A stretch of DNA of 64,000 bases. Origin: Cupriavidus sp. D39. GTDB lineage: Bacteria; Pseudomonadota; Gammaproteobacteria; Burkholderiales; Burkholderiaceae. Position 1 is the first letter of the stretch. Every line of letters starts with the position of its first letter. Location: contig NZ_JAPNLE010000007.1 of the NCBI RefSeq assembly GCF_026627925.1, positions 186,001 through 250,000 on the forward strand. Direction: 5' to 3'. Below, in pieces: positions 1 through 9,332 of this stretch. The position numbers and the translations under genes are program-made. Below the pieces are notes generated by a model. The model saw only the letters and a program-made list of their open reading frames with translations, made no database searches and was not told the origin of the DNA.

Positions 1-145
1 ACAGCAAGCGTGTATCGGCCAGCGCGTCGGTCTCGCCGCTGGGTGTCAAGCCGTCGAAGGGCGAGCCGGCCATGCGCTGCAGATGCTCGCCCTCGAGCGC
101 GCCGTAATGGATGGCATCCTGTATTCGATATCGGGCGATTTTCAT
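1..145 (-). CDS. FAH-family hydrolase/isomerase, N-terminal fragment (runs off window)
   Basis: The reverse strand from an ATG at 145 reads about 48 residues beginning MKIARYRIQDAIHYGALEGE and continues past base 1. This opening resembles the short N-terminal domain of fumarylacetoacetate-hydrolase-family enzymes, which cleave or isomerise 2-oxo-acid products of ring cleavage. Only this domain is visible, so the metal ligands cannot be checked. It lies 10 bp downstream of the RraA-like gene on the same strand and is probably co-transcribed with it. Two other FAH-family genes occur in this window (15566 and 41674). Confidence 0.7.
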   Translation of the reverse strand, partial: MKIARYRIQDAIHYGALEGEHLQRMAGSPFDGLTPSGETDALADTRLL

Positions 146-155
146 AGTCGTGCGC

Positions 156-806
156 TCACAGTTTGCCGAATTCGACGAAGGCGTCGTATGGGTCGCGGCC
201 GCCGCGGATCTCGGTGCGCATGCGTGAATCGGTCTGCATGGTCCTGACGGTCTCCGTGATGACGAACTCCGCATGCTCCTTGTCGATCAGCAGCGTGCCG
301 TCGCGGTCTCCGAGGATGTAGTCACCCGGGTGGACGGGGACGCCTCCGATGACAACTGGTACGTCGGTCGCTTCCAGGCGCCAGCTGCCGACAATATCGA
401 TCGGGCTGGTGTAGCGGGCGAAGACGGGAAAGCCGATCTCCAAAATCTCGTCCGCGTCGCGTGAGCCACCATCGATGTAGTAGCCGCGGACGCCGCGCTG
501 CTTGAGTGCTTCGGCCGCCAGGTCGCCCATTGCCGAGCGGGCATGGTCGTTCGGTTGGCAGACCACCACATGGCCACGCGGCGCGCCGGACAGCACGCGG
601 GAGATAAAAAGGTCCAGCGATTCATGGACGCTGATGGTCGGGTCGGGCCGCCCGGTGACAGTAAACACCGGCCCGGCGAGCTTCATACCCGGGGAGAGCG
701 CACGGATCTCGCGTGACAGCTCGCGGACCGGCAGGCCGTGAATGCGAAGTACGTCGAACAGGCCAGGGGTATTGCAGGTTGCCAGTTGTTCAGCCAGGGA
801 AGTCAT
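156..806 (-). CDS. RraA / 4-hydroxy-4-methyl-2-oxoglutarate aldolase family protein
   Basis: The 216-residue protein has the RraA fold signature: a Gly-Asp-Leu-Ala-Ala stretch at 94-98 and the Arg116-Asp117 pair in GGSRDAD, which bind substrate and metal in HMG aldolases of this family. Such enzymes perform retro-aldol cleavage of 4-hydroxy-2-oxo acids or decarboxylate oxaloacetate. The same fold also occurs as the RNase E regulator RraA, so the fold alone does not prove aldolase activity. Its neighbour is an FAH-family gene, which favours a catabolic aldolase acting late in a ring-cleavage route. The length fits the family. Confidence 0.82.
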   Translation of the reverse strand: MTSLAEQLATCNTPGLFDVLRIHGLPVRELSREIRALSPGMKLAGPVFTVTGRPDPTISVHESLDLFISRVLSGAPRGHVVVCQPNDHARSAMGDLAAEALKQRGVRGYYIDGGSRDADEILEIGFPVFARYTSPIDIVGSWRLEATDVPVVIGGVPVHPGDYILGDRDGTLLIDKEHAEFVITETVRTMQTDSRMRTEIRGGRDPYDAFVEFGKL

Positions 807-1012
807 GGTGGTTGCTCAGGGTGCTAGGGTTGGCGGAGGGCGGCGGCAGAGCAGGGTTGGCATTGCATGCACGGCTTACGCTACAGCTTGTCCCGGCGTT
901 CTGCAGCCCACGTGGAACGCCGCACACGATTGGCCCATTCTAGATTTCAGTGTTCCGGCGTGTCGAATGACAAATGCTGATTGAGCTATCACGGCATGGC
1001 ATCGGCATCTAT

Positions 1013-2353
1013 TCATTGCAATTCGACTTTCGCTACCGCTGCCGCATCGGGTTCATGCTGTGGCGCGATCTGCACGGAGACATGGCGGCTCAGCCAAAGC
1101 ATGGCCAGGCTCAGCGCAGCAGAAGCTAGTAGCGCGATGCTGACTGAGGTGCGGCTAGCCACCTGGCCCCACAGCGCCGCGCCCGCCGCGCTGCCGCCCA
1201 TGATGGCCATCTGGTAGATCGCCATGCCGCGGGCGCGCATCGCGTTCGGCAGCACGACCTGGGCAGCCATGGTGAGGGTGTTGACCACGCACAGCCAGAC
1301 CCCGCCAGAGAGCGCCAGCGCCGGCGCGACCAGCCAGACCGAGGGCGCCAGCGCGGCGGTGAGGGTCGCCCCGGCATAGAGCAGCACGCCCGTTGCCACC
1401 ACATGATCCGGGGAAGCGGTGGCCGCAAGGCGCGGCAAGGCCAGCGCCGACAGGATGGCGCCCACGCCCATCGATGCAAGCAGCAGCGTGTAGGTGGTGG
1501 CGTTGGCCTGCAGCCCCTTCGCCACCAGCGGCAGCAAAGCGATCAGGCCGATGGAGTGCAGGAAGAACAGGAAGGTGCGCACCAGGATATTGCGCATGGA
1601 GGGCGATTGCCTCACATAGGCAACGCCGCCGCGCATGGTCGCCAACAAGCCCTGGGAGACGCGCGCGCTGTCATGCGGCGGCGTCTTGCACCGGAGGATC
1701 AGCACGCACGACAGCAGCGACAGCGCGGCATTGAGCGCGAACACGGCGCCCATGCCGAGCGATGCCATGACCACGCCCGCCAGCAGCGGGCCCGCAATGC
1801 GCGACACATTGATGGCCAGCGCGTTGAGCGTGAGGGCGGCGGGCAACTGGGCGCGCGGCACCAGGGTCGGCACGATCGCGGAGAACACCGGAAAGCGCAT
1901 GGCAAGGCCGATCCCGTTGGCAAAGCACAGCAGCAGCAAGCTGTTCGCGGTCATCCATCCGGCAGCGGCGAGCACCGCCAGCGCGATGGACACCAGCGCA
2001 ATCCAGAACTGCGCGAAGGCATAGAGCCGCTTGCGGTCGAGCAGGTCGGCCAGGGCGCCGCTGGGCAGTCCCAGGAGGAACAGCGGGAGGCTTGCGGAGG
2101 CTTGCACCAGCGCCACCATCATCGGTCCGGTGGTGAGCTGGGCCATCAGCCAGGCAGCGCTGACGTCGTTCATCCACATCGTCATATTGCCGGCCAGCCA
2201 GGCCAGCCAGAGCATGCGGAAGACGGGCTGGCCCAGGGGCTGCAGCACGGAGGGTTGAGCGGAGGGCATCGGATCCTGCGGCCGGGGACATTCCATGGAA
2301 GTGGACGGCCCGGGCGCAGCCGGCCGCGCCGCTTGCACGGCTGCCTCCGGCAC
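1013..2353 (-). CDS. MFS transporter (EntS-like, MFS_3 type)
   Basis: The 446-residue polytopic membrane protein begins, after a roughly 35-residue leader, with PVFRMLWLAWLAGNMTMWMN, typical of the EntS/DUF894 branch of the major facilitator superfamily. About 12 hydrophobic helices are apparent, with the usual basic loop DLLDRKRL after the second helix. It could import or export a pathway compound. An in-frame internal ATG at the MECPRPQ segment is an alternative start. A perfect 11-bp-arm palindrome (2419-2445) lies 66 bp upstream of the start and is a likely operator. The LysR gene upstream is on the same strand, but 140 bp separate them. Confidence 0.85.
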   Translation of the reverse strand: MPEAAVQAARPAAPGPSTSMECPRPQDPMPSAQPSVLQPLGQPVFRMLWLAWLAGNMTMWMNDVSAAWLMAQLTTGPMMVALVQASASLPLFLLGLPSGALADLLDRKRLYAFAQFWIALVSIALAVLAAAGWMTANSLLLLCFANGIGLAMRFPVFSAIVPTLVPRAQLPAALTLNALAINVSRIAGPLLAGVVMASLGMGAVFALNAALSLLSCVLILRCKTPPHDSARVSQGLLATMRGGVAYVRQSPSMRNILVRTFLFFLHSIGLIALLPLVAKGLQANATTYTLLLASMGVGAILSALALPRLAATASPDHVVATGVLLYAGATLTAALAPSVWLVAPALALSGGVWLCVVNTLTMAAQVVLPNAMRARGMAIYQMAIMGGSAAGAALWGQVASRTSVSIALLASAALSLAMLWLSRHVSVQIAPQHEPDAAAVAKVELQ

Positions 2354-2418
2354 CTATGAATGGCTCTGGACCGTTGTTTGCGCGCAAGGCTGCAGCGCCG
2401 GCCGAGTGTAGCACTAAA

Positions 2419-2445
2419 ATAAACACATTTTCATAATGTGTTTAT
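2419..2445. promoter_or_regulatory. Perfect inverted repeat, candidate operator (ACAC-N11-GTGT)
   Basis: The arms ATAAACACATT (2419-2429) and AATGTGTTTAT (2435-2445) are perfect reverse complements around a 5-bp centre. Inside lies ACAC at 2423-2426, then 11 bp, then GTGT at 2438-2441. This is the same spacing as in dyads at 7811, 22938, 31558 and 38280. It sits between the LysR stop and the MFS start, so it probably controls the MFS gene. The binding protein is unknown; the TetR and IclR regulators in this window are candidates. Confidence 0.6.
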
Positions 2446-2494
2446 AAATTGGGTGGGCAAGGAGCAGGCAAGCAAGGCCCGCCCCAAGTGCAGC

Positions 2495-3427
2495 TCAGTC
2501 GCCCAGCCAGCGCGCGCCCAGCCAATGGCCGCTGCGCGCAATGTCCTTTACCACTATCTGCAAGGCGGTCGTGGCGCAGCGCACCGCGGTAGGAACACGC
2601 CGCGTGGTGGGCAGCGCCAGCACGATCCGGCGCAGGAAGTCGGGGCCGTCGATGCGTGCCGCGCTCAGGATGCCGCGCTCGATCTCGTGGTGCACAGCAA
2701 CGCGCGGGATCACGCTGAGCCCATAGCCTTGCGTAACTAGCGCCTTTTGTACGCTCAGCGCATTGGTCTCGGCCGCCACGGTGATCGGCACATCCGCCAC
2801 GGCGCAAGCGTGTTCAACCAGGTTGCGCAGGCGATGCGGTGAGCTTGGCAGCACCAGCGGTGCACTCCCCAGCGCTTGCACCGGCACGGGTTCCTCATCG
2901 CGCAGGCCGAGCGCGGCCAGCCCCACGAGGCTCAGGGACTCCTCGACCAGTGGCTCCACGTCCAGCGCCGGAGAGGGGTTGGGGTCGTAGAGCAGTGCCG
3001 CATCGATCTCGCCGCTCTCCAGCCAGCGCAGCATGTGATCGGTATAGCCGACCGAGACCGACAGCCGCACATGCGGGTACTGCGCCTGCAGGGCACCCAC
3101 CAGCGGGCCGGTCAGCAACTCGCAACTGCTGGGCAGCAGCCCGAGGTTCACGATGCCGGAGATCAGGCCGGGCGTGGGGCGGATCTCGAGGCGCGCCGCG
3201 TCCAGCTCGCGCAGCGCACGGCGGGCGCGCTCCATCAGGATGTGGCCGGCCTCGGTCAACTGCATGCCGCGGCGGTCCCGCTCGAACAAGGGTGCACCGA
3301 CATCGTCCTCCAGCAGCTTGAGCTGGCGCGAAACCGCAGGCTGCACGACGTGCAGCAATTCCGCGGCGCGGGTCACGCTGCCGGTGTCGGCGATGGCAAG
3401 AAAGGCGCGGATCTGGCGGATGTCCAT
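2495..3427 (-). CDS. LysR-type transcriptional regulator
   Basis: The 310-residue protein opens with a winged HTH of LysR type (residues 1-60: MDIRQIRAFLAIADTGSVT, then VVQPAVSRQLKLLED), followed by a periplasmic-binding-like effector domain. The N-terminus resembles the CbbR/Nac/CynR group. It is divergent from the aldehyde dehydrogenase operon (start 3629) across a 201-bp gap, the usual layout for a LysR regulator and its target. It therefore probably controls the operon at 3629-7438. Confidence 0.88.
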   Translation of the reverse strand: MDIRQIRAFLAIADTGSVTRAAELLHVVQPAVSRQLKLLEDDVGAPLFERDRRGMQLTEAGHILMERARRALRELDAARLEIRPTPGLISGIVNLGLLPSSCELLTGPLVGALQAQYPHVRLSVSVGYTDHMLRWLESGEIDAALLYDPNPSPALDVEPLVEESLSLVGLAALGLRDEEPVPVQALGSAPLVLPSSPHRLRNLVEHACAVADVPITVAAETNALSVQKALVTQGYGLSVIPRVAVHHEIERGILSAARIDGPDFLRRIVLALPTTRRVPTAVRCATTALQIVVKDIARSGHWLGARWLGD

Positions 3428-3628
3428 GGGGGTCCGGGTGCGATGGAAGCTAGGGCTGTTGCGGCCCGCCCGGATGCATGCCCGGGCGTGATGTTGCGAT
3501 CAGTTTTTGTCATTCGACAACGATTTGCATGGAATTCTATGATGACCACTCACTTAAGCACCATAGCGAAAGCCCCTTAGCCAGGCGCATCGTGCCTTGG
3601 GGCAGGGCGCTCATCGGAGACAAAGCAT

Positions 3629-5058
3629 ATGACAGTCAAGCCCAACCTCATCGGTGGCGAATGGGTCGCCGGGTCAGGCGCGATCGAGAGCATCAACCCC
3701 TCGGACACCCGGGACAGCGTTGGCCACTACGCCATGGCCGATGCCGCGCAGATGCGCCAGGCGGTGGCGGCCGCACGCCAGGCCCAGCCGGGCTGGGCGG
3801 CAACCACCACGCAGCTACGCAGCGACCTGCTGCTCAAGACCTCGCTGGAGCTGGCCGCGCGCAAGGAGGAACTGGGCGAGCTGATCTCGCGCGAGGCGGG
3901 CAAGACCCGCGCGGAAGGCATCGGCGAGGTGCTGCGCGCCAGCCAGATCTTCCAGTTCTTCGCCGGCGAGGCGGTGCGCTACGGCGGCGAGAACCTGCCG
4001 TCAGTGCGGCCCAATATTGGCGTGCAGGTCAGCCGTGAGCCCATCGGCGTGATCGGGCTGATCACGCCGTGGAATTTCCCGATCGCCATCGCTGCCTGGA
4101 AGCTCGCGCCGGCGCTTGCCTTCGGCAACACGGCGGTGCTCAAGCCCTCGCAGGATACGCCGGGTGTGGCCTGGGATCTGTTCAAGGTGCTGGAACGCAA
4201 CGGCCTGCCGGCCGGCGTGGCCAACCTGATCAACGGCCGCGGCTCGGTGGCAGGCGAAGCACTGGTTGCGGGCGTTGATGCCATCAGTTTCACGGGCAGC
4301 GTGGGCACGGGGCGCACGCTGGCGCAGGCGGCGGTCGCCAATATGGTTCGCATCCAGCTTGAGATGGGCGGCAAGAACCCGCTGGTAGTGCTCGATGATG
4401 CCGACCTGGCCGTGGCGGTCGAGTGCGCTGTCAACGGTTCCTATTTCTCCGCCGGCCAGCGCTGCACGGCTTCCAGCCGGCTGATCGTCACCGACGGCAT
4501 TCATGATCGCTTCGTCGAGGCACTGCGCAAGCGCATGGCCGGCCTGAAGATCGGGCACGCGCTGGCCGCGGGCGTGGATATCGGGCCGGTGATCAACCAG
4601 GGCCAGCTCGACATGGTGCAGGACTACATCCGCATCGGGCGCGAGGAGGGCGCGGAGCTGGTCGAGGGCGGCGAGTTGCTGCAGGGCGACACGCCGGGCT
4701 TCTTCATGCGCCCCGCGCTGATGACCGGCACCGCCAACAGCATGCGCATCAACCGCGAGGAAGTTTTGGCCCGTTTGCCGCCGTCATTCGCGCCAAGGAT
4801 TACGACGAGGCGCTGGCCCTGGCCAACGACACGGAGTACGGCCTGTCGGCCGGCATCTGCACCACGTCCCACCGCCATGCCAATCACTTCCGCCTGAACG
4901 TCAAGAGCGGGCTGGCGATGATCAACCTGCCCACCGCCGGGCTGGATTACCACGTGCCGTTCGGGGGCACCAAGGCTTCCAGCTACGGCCCGCGCGAGCA
5001 GGGCAGCTACGCGGTGGATTTCTACACCCAGACCAAGACTGCGTACGTTGGCTACTGA
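3629..5058 (+). pseudogene. Aldehyde dehydrogenase family protein, frameshifted
   Basis: The gene encodes an NAD(P)-dependent aldehyde dehydrogenase. Visible are the ITPWNFP cofactor motif (145-151), the general base Glu245 in LEMGGKNP and the nucleophile Cys279 in SAGQRCT. The frame breaks in the T-run at 4764-4767. Adding one T restores EEVFGP and the family C-terminus (SAGICTTS, then PFGGTKASS), ending at the TGA 5056-5058 for a 476-residue protein of normal length. The uncorrected frame stops at 4897 after about 45 spurious residues. It heads an operon with an NAD-dependent dehydrogenase and a solute-binding protein. The change is a homopolymer slip, so a sequencing error is as likely as a true mutation. 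Confidence 0.88.
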
Positions 5059-5119
5059 GTCGGCGACTGGGCCAGGGCCGGCGCATTCGCCGCGTTTCGC
5101 AAATCAACAAGGACAGGAA

Positions 5120-6034
5120 ATGGAGAAGATCGGATTTATCGGGCTGGGCCGCATGGGCAAGCCCATGGCGGCAAACCTGCGCAAGAAAGGTTTCACTCTG
5201 GTGGTGATGGACCTGAACCGGGAGGCCGTGGCCGAGCTGGTGGCGCTCGGCGCCAGCGCGGGCGAGAGCGTTGCCCAGGTCGCGCGCGACTGCGCCATCG
5301 TGGTCACCATGCTGCCCAGCTCGGTGGAAGTCGAGCAGGTGGCGCTGGGCGCGGATGGCCTCTTTGCCAACGCGGCCGCCGGCAGCCTGCTGCTGGACAT
5401 GAGCACCATCGATCCGCTGGCGACGGACCGCCTGCAGGCCGCGGCGCTGGAGAAGGGCCTGTCGGTAGTCGACGCGCCGGTCGGCAGGCTGGCCGAGCAC
5501 GCGGACCGGGGCGAGTCGCTGTTCATGGTCGGCGCCAGCGATGCGGATTTCGGACGGGTCAAGCCGCTGCTCGATGCGATGGGCACCACCGTGTATCACT
5601 GCGGCGGTGTCGGCACGGGCGGGCGCACCAAGCTGGTCAACAACTACGTCGCGGTAACGCTGTGCCAGGTCAATGCAGAAGCCCTGGCGCTGTCGCAGCG
5701 TTTCGGCCTGGACATTATCAAGACCCTGCAGGTGCTCTATGGCACTTCGGCCAACAACGGCCAGCTGCGCATGAACTTCCCCAACAAGGTACTGGCTGGC
5801 GACACCACCCCCGGTTTCACCATCGACCTGGCGCACAAGGATATGTCGCTGGTGCTCGGCGCGGCGCATGCATCCAAGGTGCCGATGCCGGTGGCCGCCG
5901 CGGTCTATGAATCGTTCAGCCTGGCGCGGGCGAGCGAGTACGGCCGCGTTGATTTCTCGGGCATTGCCGATGCCATCTGCGACCTGGCGAAGATCGCGCG
6001 CGCCCGGGTGCCGAAGGGCTGGGTGGCGGGCTGA
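5120..6034 (+). CDS. 3-hydroxyisobutyrate dehydrogenase / tartronate-semialdehyde reductase family oxidoreductase
   Basis: The 304-residue beta-hydroxyacid dehydrogenase has the N-terminal Rossmann motif IGFIGLGRMGKPMAANL, the substrate loop near DAPVGR and the catalytic-lysine segment GGRTKLVNNY. Such enzymes interconvert 2- or 3-hydroxy acids and semialdehydes with NAD(P). The start at 5120 is chosen because AAGGACAGG lies just upstream and the family motif begins two residues in; an upstream in-frame start at 5048 would overlap the preceding gene. It follows the aldehyde dehydrogenase by 61 bp, so a hydroxy-acid / semialdehyde / acid sequence is plausible. Confidence 0.88.
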   Translation: MEKIGFIGLGRMGKPMAANLRKKGFTLVVMDLNREAVAELVALGASAGESVAQVARDCAIVVTMLPSSVEVEQVALGADGLFANAAAGSLLLDMSTIDPLATDRLQAAALEKGLSVVDAPVGRLAEHADRGESLFMVGASDADFGRVKPLLDAMGTTVYHCGGVGTGGRTKLVNNYVAVTLCQVNAEALALSQRFGLDIIKTLQVLYGTSANNGQLRMNFPNKVLAGDTTPGFTIDLAHKDMSLVLGAAHASKVPMPVAAAVYESFSLARASEYGRVDFSGIADAICDLAKIARARVPKGWVAG

Positions 6035-6235
6035 CGGGCGCGGCCCCATGCAGGGCTTTCCGCAGACGGAACAGGGCGCGGTGGCGGCCGGCTCGGATGG
6101 GGCCGGCCGCGCCGCGCCTGTTGTCGTTGCCATGCATGGGCGGGCGCACGAGACAGAGATACCGGCACGGCGCTCAAGCGCCGTGCCGCCCATAAGGGCT
6201 GCTCTGGCCCAAACCATAAGCAAGGAGACAACATC

Positions 6236-7438
6236 ATGGCATCAAGCATCGCAAGGCTCGCGGCATCGCTCGTCGCCGCAGCGGGACTGAGCGCGCCCGC
6301 CTGGGGCGCGGATGATGTACTGCGCATTGGCTTCATCACCGACATGTCCGGCGTGTACGCGGATTTCGACGGGCAGGGCGGCGCCGAGGCGATCAAGCTG
6401 GCGATTGCCGATGCCGGGGGCAGCGTGCTGGGTCGCAAGATCGAGCTGGTGACGGCGGATCACCAGAACAAGGCCGATGTGGCGGCCGCCAAGGCGCGCG
6501 AATGGTTCGACCAGCAGGGGGTGGACCTGCTGATTGGCGGCTCCAATTCCGCGGCCAGCCTCGCCATGGCGAAGGTGGCCGCAGAGAAGAAGAGAGTCTT
6601 TATCTCCGCAGGCTCCGGCACCACGCGCCTGACCAACGAGGAGTGCAATCCGTATACCGTGCAGTATGCCTATGACACTGCCGCCATGGCGCGCGGCACC
6701 GGCGCCGCCGTGACCCGGCAAGGCGGCAAGTCATGGTATTTCCTGACGGTGGACTATGCCTTCGGCACGTCGCTGGAAAAAGACACGGCCGACGTGGTCA
6801 AGGCCAATGGCGGCAAGGTGCTCGGAGCCGTCAGGCATCCGCTCTCCGCCGCGGACTTCTCCTCATTCCTGATGCAGGCACAGGCCTCCAAGGCGCAGGT
6901 GCTGGGCCTGGCCAATGGCGGCGGCGACCTGATCAACTCGATCAAGACGGCCAGGGAGTTCGGCATCGGCAAGACCATGACCCTGGCCGCGATGATGGTC
7001 TTCATCAACGACATCCATGCCCTGGGCCTGAATGTCACGCAGGGGATGTACCTGACCGACGGCTGGTACTGGGACCAGAGCCCCGCATCGCGCGCGTGGG
7101 CCAAGCGCTATTACGAAAAGATGAAGAAGATGCCGTCCATGTTCCAGGCGGCCGATGCTTCCTCGGCGCTGACCTACCTGAAGGCGGTCAAGGCCGTGGG
7201 CACGACCGACGCGGACAAGGTCATGGCGCAGATGCGTGCTGCCCCGGTCGACGACTTCTTTGCCAAGGGCGGCACGATCCGGCCAGACGGGCGGATGGTG
7301 CACGATATGTACCTGATGCAGGTCAAGACGCCGGCCGAGTCCAAGGGGCCATGGGATTACTACAAGCTGGTCAACACCATTCCCGGAGCGCAGGCGTACA
7401 TGACCAAGGCCGAGTCCAAATGCGCGCTGTGGAAGTGA
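6236..7438 (+). CDS. ABC transporter substrate-binding protein (Leu/Ile/Val type)
   Basis: The 400-residue periplasmic binding protein of the branched-chain-amino-acid family has an N-terminal signal peptide (hydrophobic stretch at 5-20, Ala-rich cleavage region near SAPAWGA). The mature chain starts with VLRIGFITDMSGVYADFDG, the usual opening of this family. In aromatic degraders such proteins often bind aromatic or carboxylic acids rather than amino acids. No permease or ATPase genes follow, so it must work with components encoded elsewhere or act orphaned. AAGGAGA lies just before the ATG. Confidence 0.9.
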   Translation: MASSIARLAASLVAAAGLSAPAWGADDVLRIGFITDMSGVYADFDGQGGAEAIKLAIADAGGSVLGRKIELVTADHQNKADVAAAKAREWFDQQGVDLLIGGSNSAASLAMAKVAAEKKRVFISAGSGTTRLTNEECNPYTVQYAYDTAAMARGTGAAVTRQGGKSWYFLTVDYAFGTSLEKDTADVVKANGGKVLGAVRHPLSAADFSSFLMQAQASKAQVLGLANGGGDLINSIKTAREFGIGKTMTLAAMMVFINDIHALGLNVTQGMYLTDGWYWDQSPASRAWAKRYYEKMKKMPSMFQAADASSALTYLKAVKAVGTTDADKVMAQMRAAPVDDFFAKGGTIRPDGRMVHDMYLMQVKTPAESKGPWDYYKLVNTIPGAQAYMTKAESKCALWK

Positions 7439-7470
7439 CAGGACCTCGCCAGCGCTGAGCGCCACATAAG

Positions 7471-7494
7471 CTGGCCGGTGCTTGCGCCGGCCAG
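7471..7494 (+). terminator. Hairpin after the binding-protein gene
   Basis: CTGGCCGG (7471-7478) and CCGGCCAG (7487-7494) form a perfect 8-bp stem around an 8-base loop, 32 bp past the stop codon. No U-tract follows, so it may stabilise the mRNA 3' end rather than terminate by itself. The rest of the 439-bp gap to 7877 has no convincing gene; its last 75 bp are AT-rich and look like a promoter. Confidence 0.4.
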
Positions 7495-7810
7495 TCCCCG
7501 CCCGGCCGGATCGATCCCGGCGTCCTGGCCGATCAGGATTTCCCCGCGCAATTTCCCTGCTTTCAAGAGCAGGCGTGGTGGCACTCTTTGTTTACACAAA
7601 GGGTGCTTTCTGTCGCATTGGCCTCCTGGTTGTGTGGGCCCGTTTGCGCGCAAGCGCAAGGCAAGCCTAGGGTTTATCCGGAAGAAAAGGAGGAGGGCCG
7701 CCGGAGCGCGGCGCTGCGCGCGGCTTTGCAGGCGCCCGGGCCCATTGAATTGGGGTGGCCGCGGTCCGCCAGGGGCTTGCGCGCTACGGCAAGAATCCTG
7801 TAATTTATGT

Positions 7811-7829
7811 ACACAGTTTTGAAAAGTGT
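7811..7829 (+). promoter_or_regulatory. Candidate operator/promoter of the Rieske oxygenase genes
   Basis: ACAC (7811-7814), 11 bp and GTGT (7826-7829) form the dyad seen before several operons here; the inner bases AGTTTT/GAAAA extend the symmetry. TATATTTAAT follows at once and could be a -10 region. The oxygenase start codon is about 50 bp downstream. Confidence 0.5.
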
Positions 7830-7877
7830 TTATATTTAATATTCAAGCCCGCCCTAGGGAAAGTTAAGGAGACAAGC

Positions 7878-9278
7878 ATGCTGACTCAGACCAGTCCCAC
7901 ACTGGCTGACGGGACCAAGGTCGCGGACCTGGTCAACGTCGAGACCCGAGAAGTGCAGATGCGTACGCTTTCGGACCCCGAGCTCTATGAGATGGAGATG
8001 GAGCGCATCTTCGGCAAGACCTGGCTGCTGCTCGGCCACGACTCGGAGATACCCAATTCCGGTGATTTCGTGGTCCGGGACATGGGCTCGGACTCGGTGC
8101 TGGTCACGCGCGACAAGTCCGGCGAAGTCAACGTGCTGTTGAACGTCTGCTCGCACCGCGGCATGCGTGTCTCGACGCTGGATGCGGGCAATACCCAGAT
8201 CCACACCTGCATCTACCACGGCTGGGCATTTCGCCCGAACGGCGCCTTCCTGGGCGCGCCGGTCGAGAAGGAGTGCATGCACGGGAAGATCAGAAGCAAG
8301 GAGGAACTGGGCCTGAAACGGGCCCGCGTGGCGCTCTACGGCGGGCTGATCTTCGCTACCTGGAATATCAACGGTCCGTCCTTCGACGAATTCCTGGGCG
8401 ATGCCAAGTGGTATTACGACATGCTGTTCAAGCGCAGCGACCGCGGCATCGAAGTCCTGGGGCCGCCCCAGCGATTCGTGGTGCGCGCCAACTGGAAGGC
8501 CGCGGGCGAGCAGTCGTCGGGCGACGGCTATCACACGCTGACCCTGCACCGCTGGCTGGGCGAGGTCGGCGCCTACTCGAAGAAGGGCGAAGGCGAGGGC
8601 GGCGGCGGTGATCTCAGCCCGGAGATGTATGGCGTGGAGATCAGCTCGCCGCACGGCCATGCGCTGCGCTGCATCGACCTGGGCCGCAAGATCCGCCGCC
8701 TGACCGGACTGGATCCCGACAAGCTGAGCATCGATGAAAAGCTGAATGCGCTGCCGCCGGCCGGCATGACGCTGGACATGGTCAGCCAGCTGAGGAAGAA
8801 CCTGAGCGAGGAACAGCTTGCGGTGCAGACCAGCATGCCGCCGCAGGTGGGTGGCATGTTCCCCAATGTGCTGTTTGGTTTCCTCTACATCCCGCAGCCA
8901 GACGGCACGGTGGTCGGCTCCATCACGATGCACGCCTACGTGCCCCGGGGTCCGGACAAGCTCGAGTTCGTCAACTGGATTTTCGCCGAGAAAGATGCCC
9001 CGCCCGAATTGCGCGAGCGCATGCTGAAGCAGACCATCCAGATGTTCGGCACCTCGGGCATGGTGGAGCAGGACGACTCCGACACCTGGCCGCATATGAC
9101 GCTGGCCGCCAAGGGCGCGATGGGCAAGCACATGACGATGAAGTACCAGGCGATCTACGAGACCGGCAAGCCCGAGGGCTGGCCCGGCCCCGGCATCGTC
9201 AACGAGGGCTTCACCAAGGACGATACGCAATGGCACTGGTGGCTGCATTGGCGCGAGCTGATGATGGCGGAGCAATAG
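7878..9278 (+). CDS. Aromatic ring-hydroxylating dioxygenase, large (alpha) subunit
   Basis: The 466-residue Rieske oxygenase has the [2Fe-2S] ligands Cys91-X-His93 and Cys111-X2-His114 (CSHRGM and CIYHGW). The mononuclear iron site shows Asp216-Gly-Tyr-His219-X4-His224, with the bridging Asp216. These enzymes add O2 across an aromatic ring (cis-dihydrodiol) or hydroxylate it. The start at 7878 follows AAGGAGA. The beta subunit follows 54 bp later. No ferredoxin reductase is encoded nearby, so electrons must come from a ferredoxin or reductase elsewhere. The substrate is not predictable from the sequence. Confidence 0.93.
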   Translation: MLTQTSPTLADGTKVADLVNVETREVQMRTLSDPELYEMEMERIFGKTWLLLGHDSEIPNSGDFVVRDMGSDSVLVTRDKSGEVNVLLNVCSHRGMRVSTLDAGNTQIHTCIYHGWAFRPNGAFLGAPVEKECMHGKIRSKEELGLKRARVALYGGLIFATWNINGPSFDEFLGDAKWYYDMLFKRSDRGIEVLGPPQRFVVRANWKAAGEQSSGDGYHTLTLHRWLGEVGAYSKKGEGEGGGGDLSPEMYGVEISSPHGHALRCIDLGRKIRRLTGLDPDKLSIDEKLNALPPAGMTLDMVSQLRKNLSEEQLAVQTSMPPQVGGMFPNVLFGFLYIPQPDGTVVGSITMHAYVPRGPDKLEFVNWIFAEKDAPPELRERMLKQTIQMFGTSGMVEQDDSDTWPHMTLAAKGAMGKHMTMKYQAIYETGKPEGWPGPGIVNEGFTKDDTQWHWWLHWRELMMAEQ

Positions 9279-9332
9279 GCCGCCAGCTTCCGCCAGTTGC
9301 TGTCATCGGATGCCAATTTAGGAGACAACGCC

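Noticed and set aside
4922..6223. A 433-codon reverse frame over the 3-hydroxyisobutyrate dehydrogenase-like gene
   Set aside because: It is antisense to a clear dehydrogenase, with a His/Arg/Gln-rich shadow composition.
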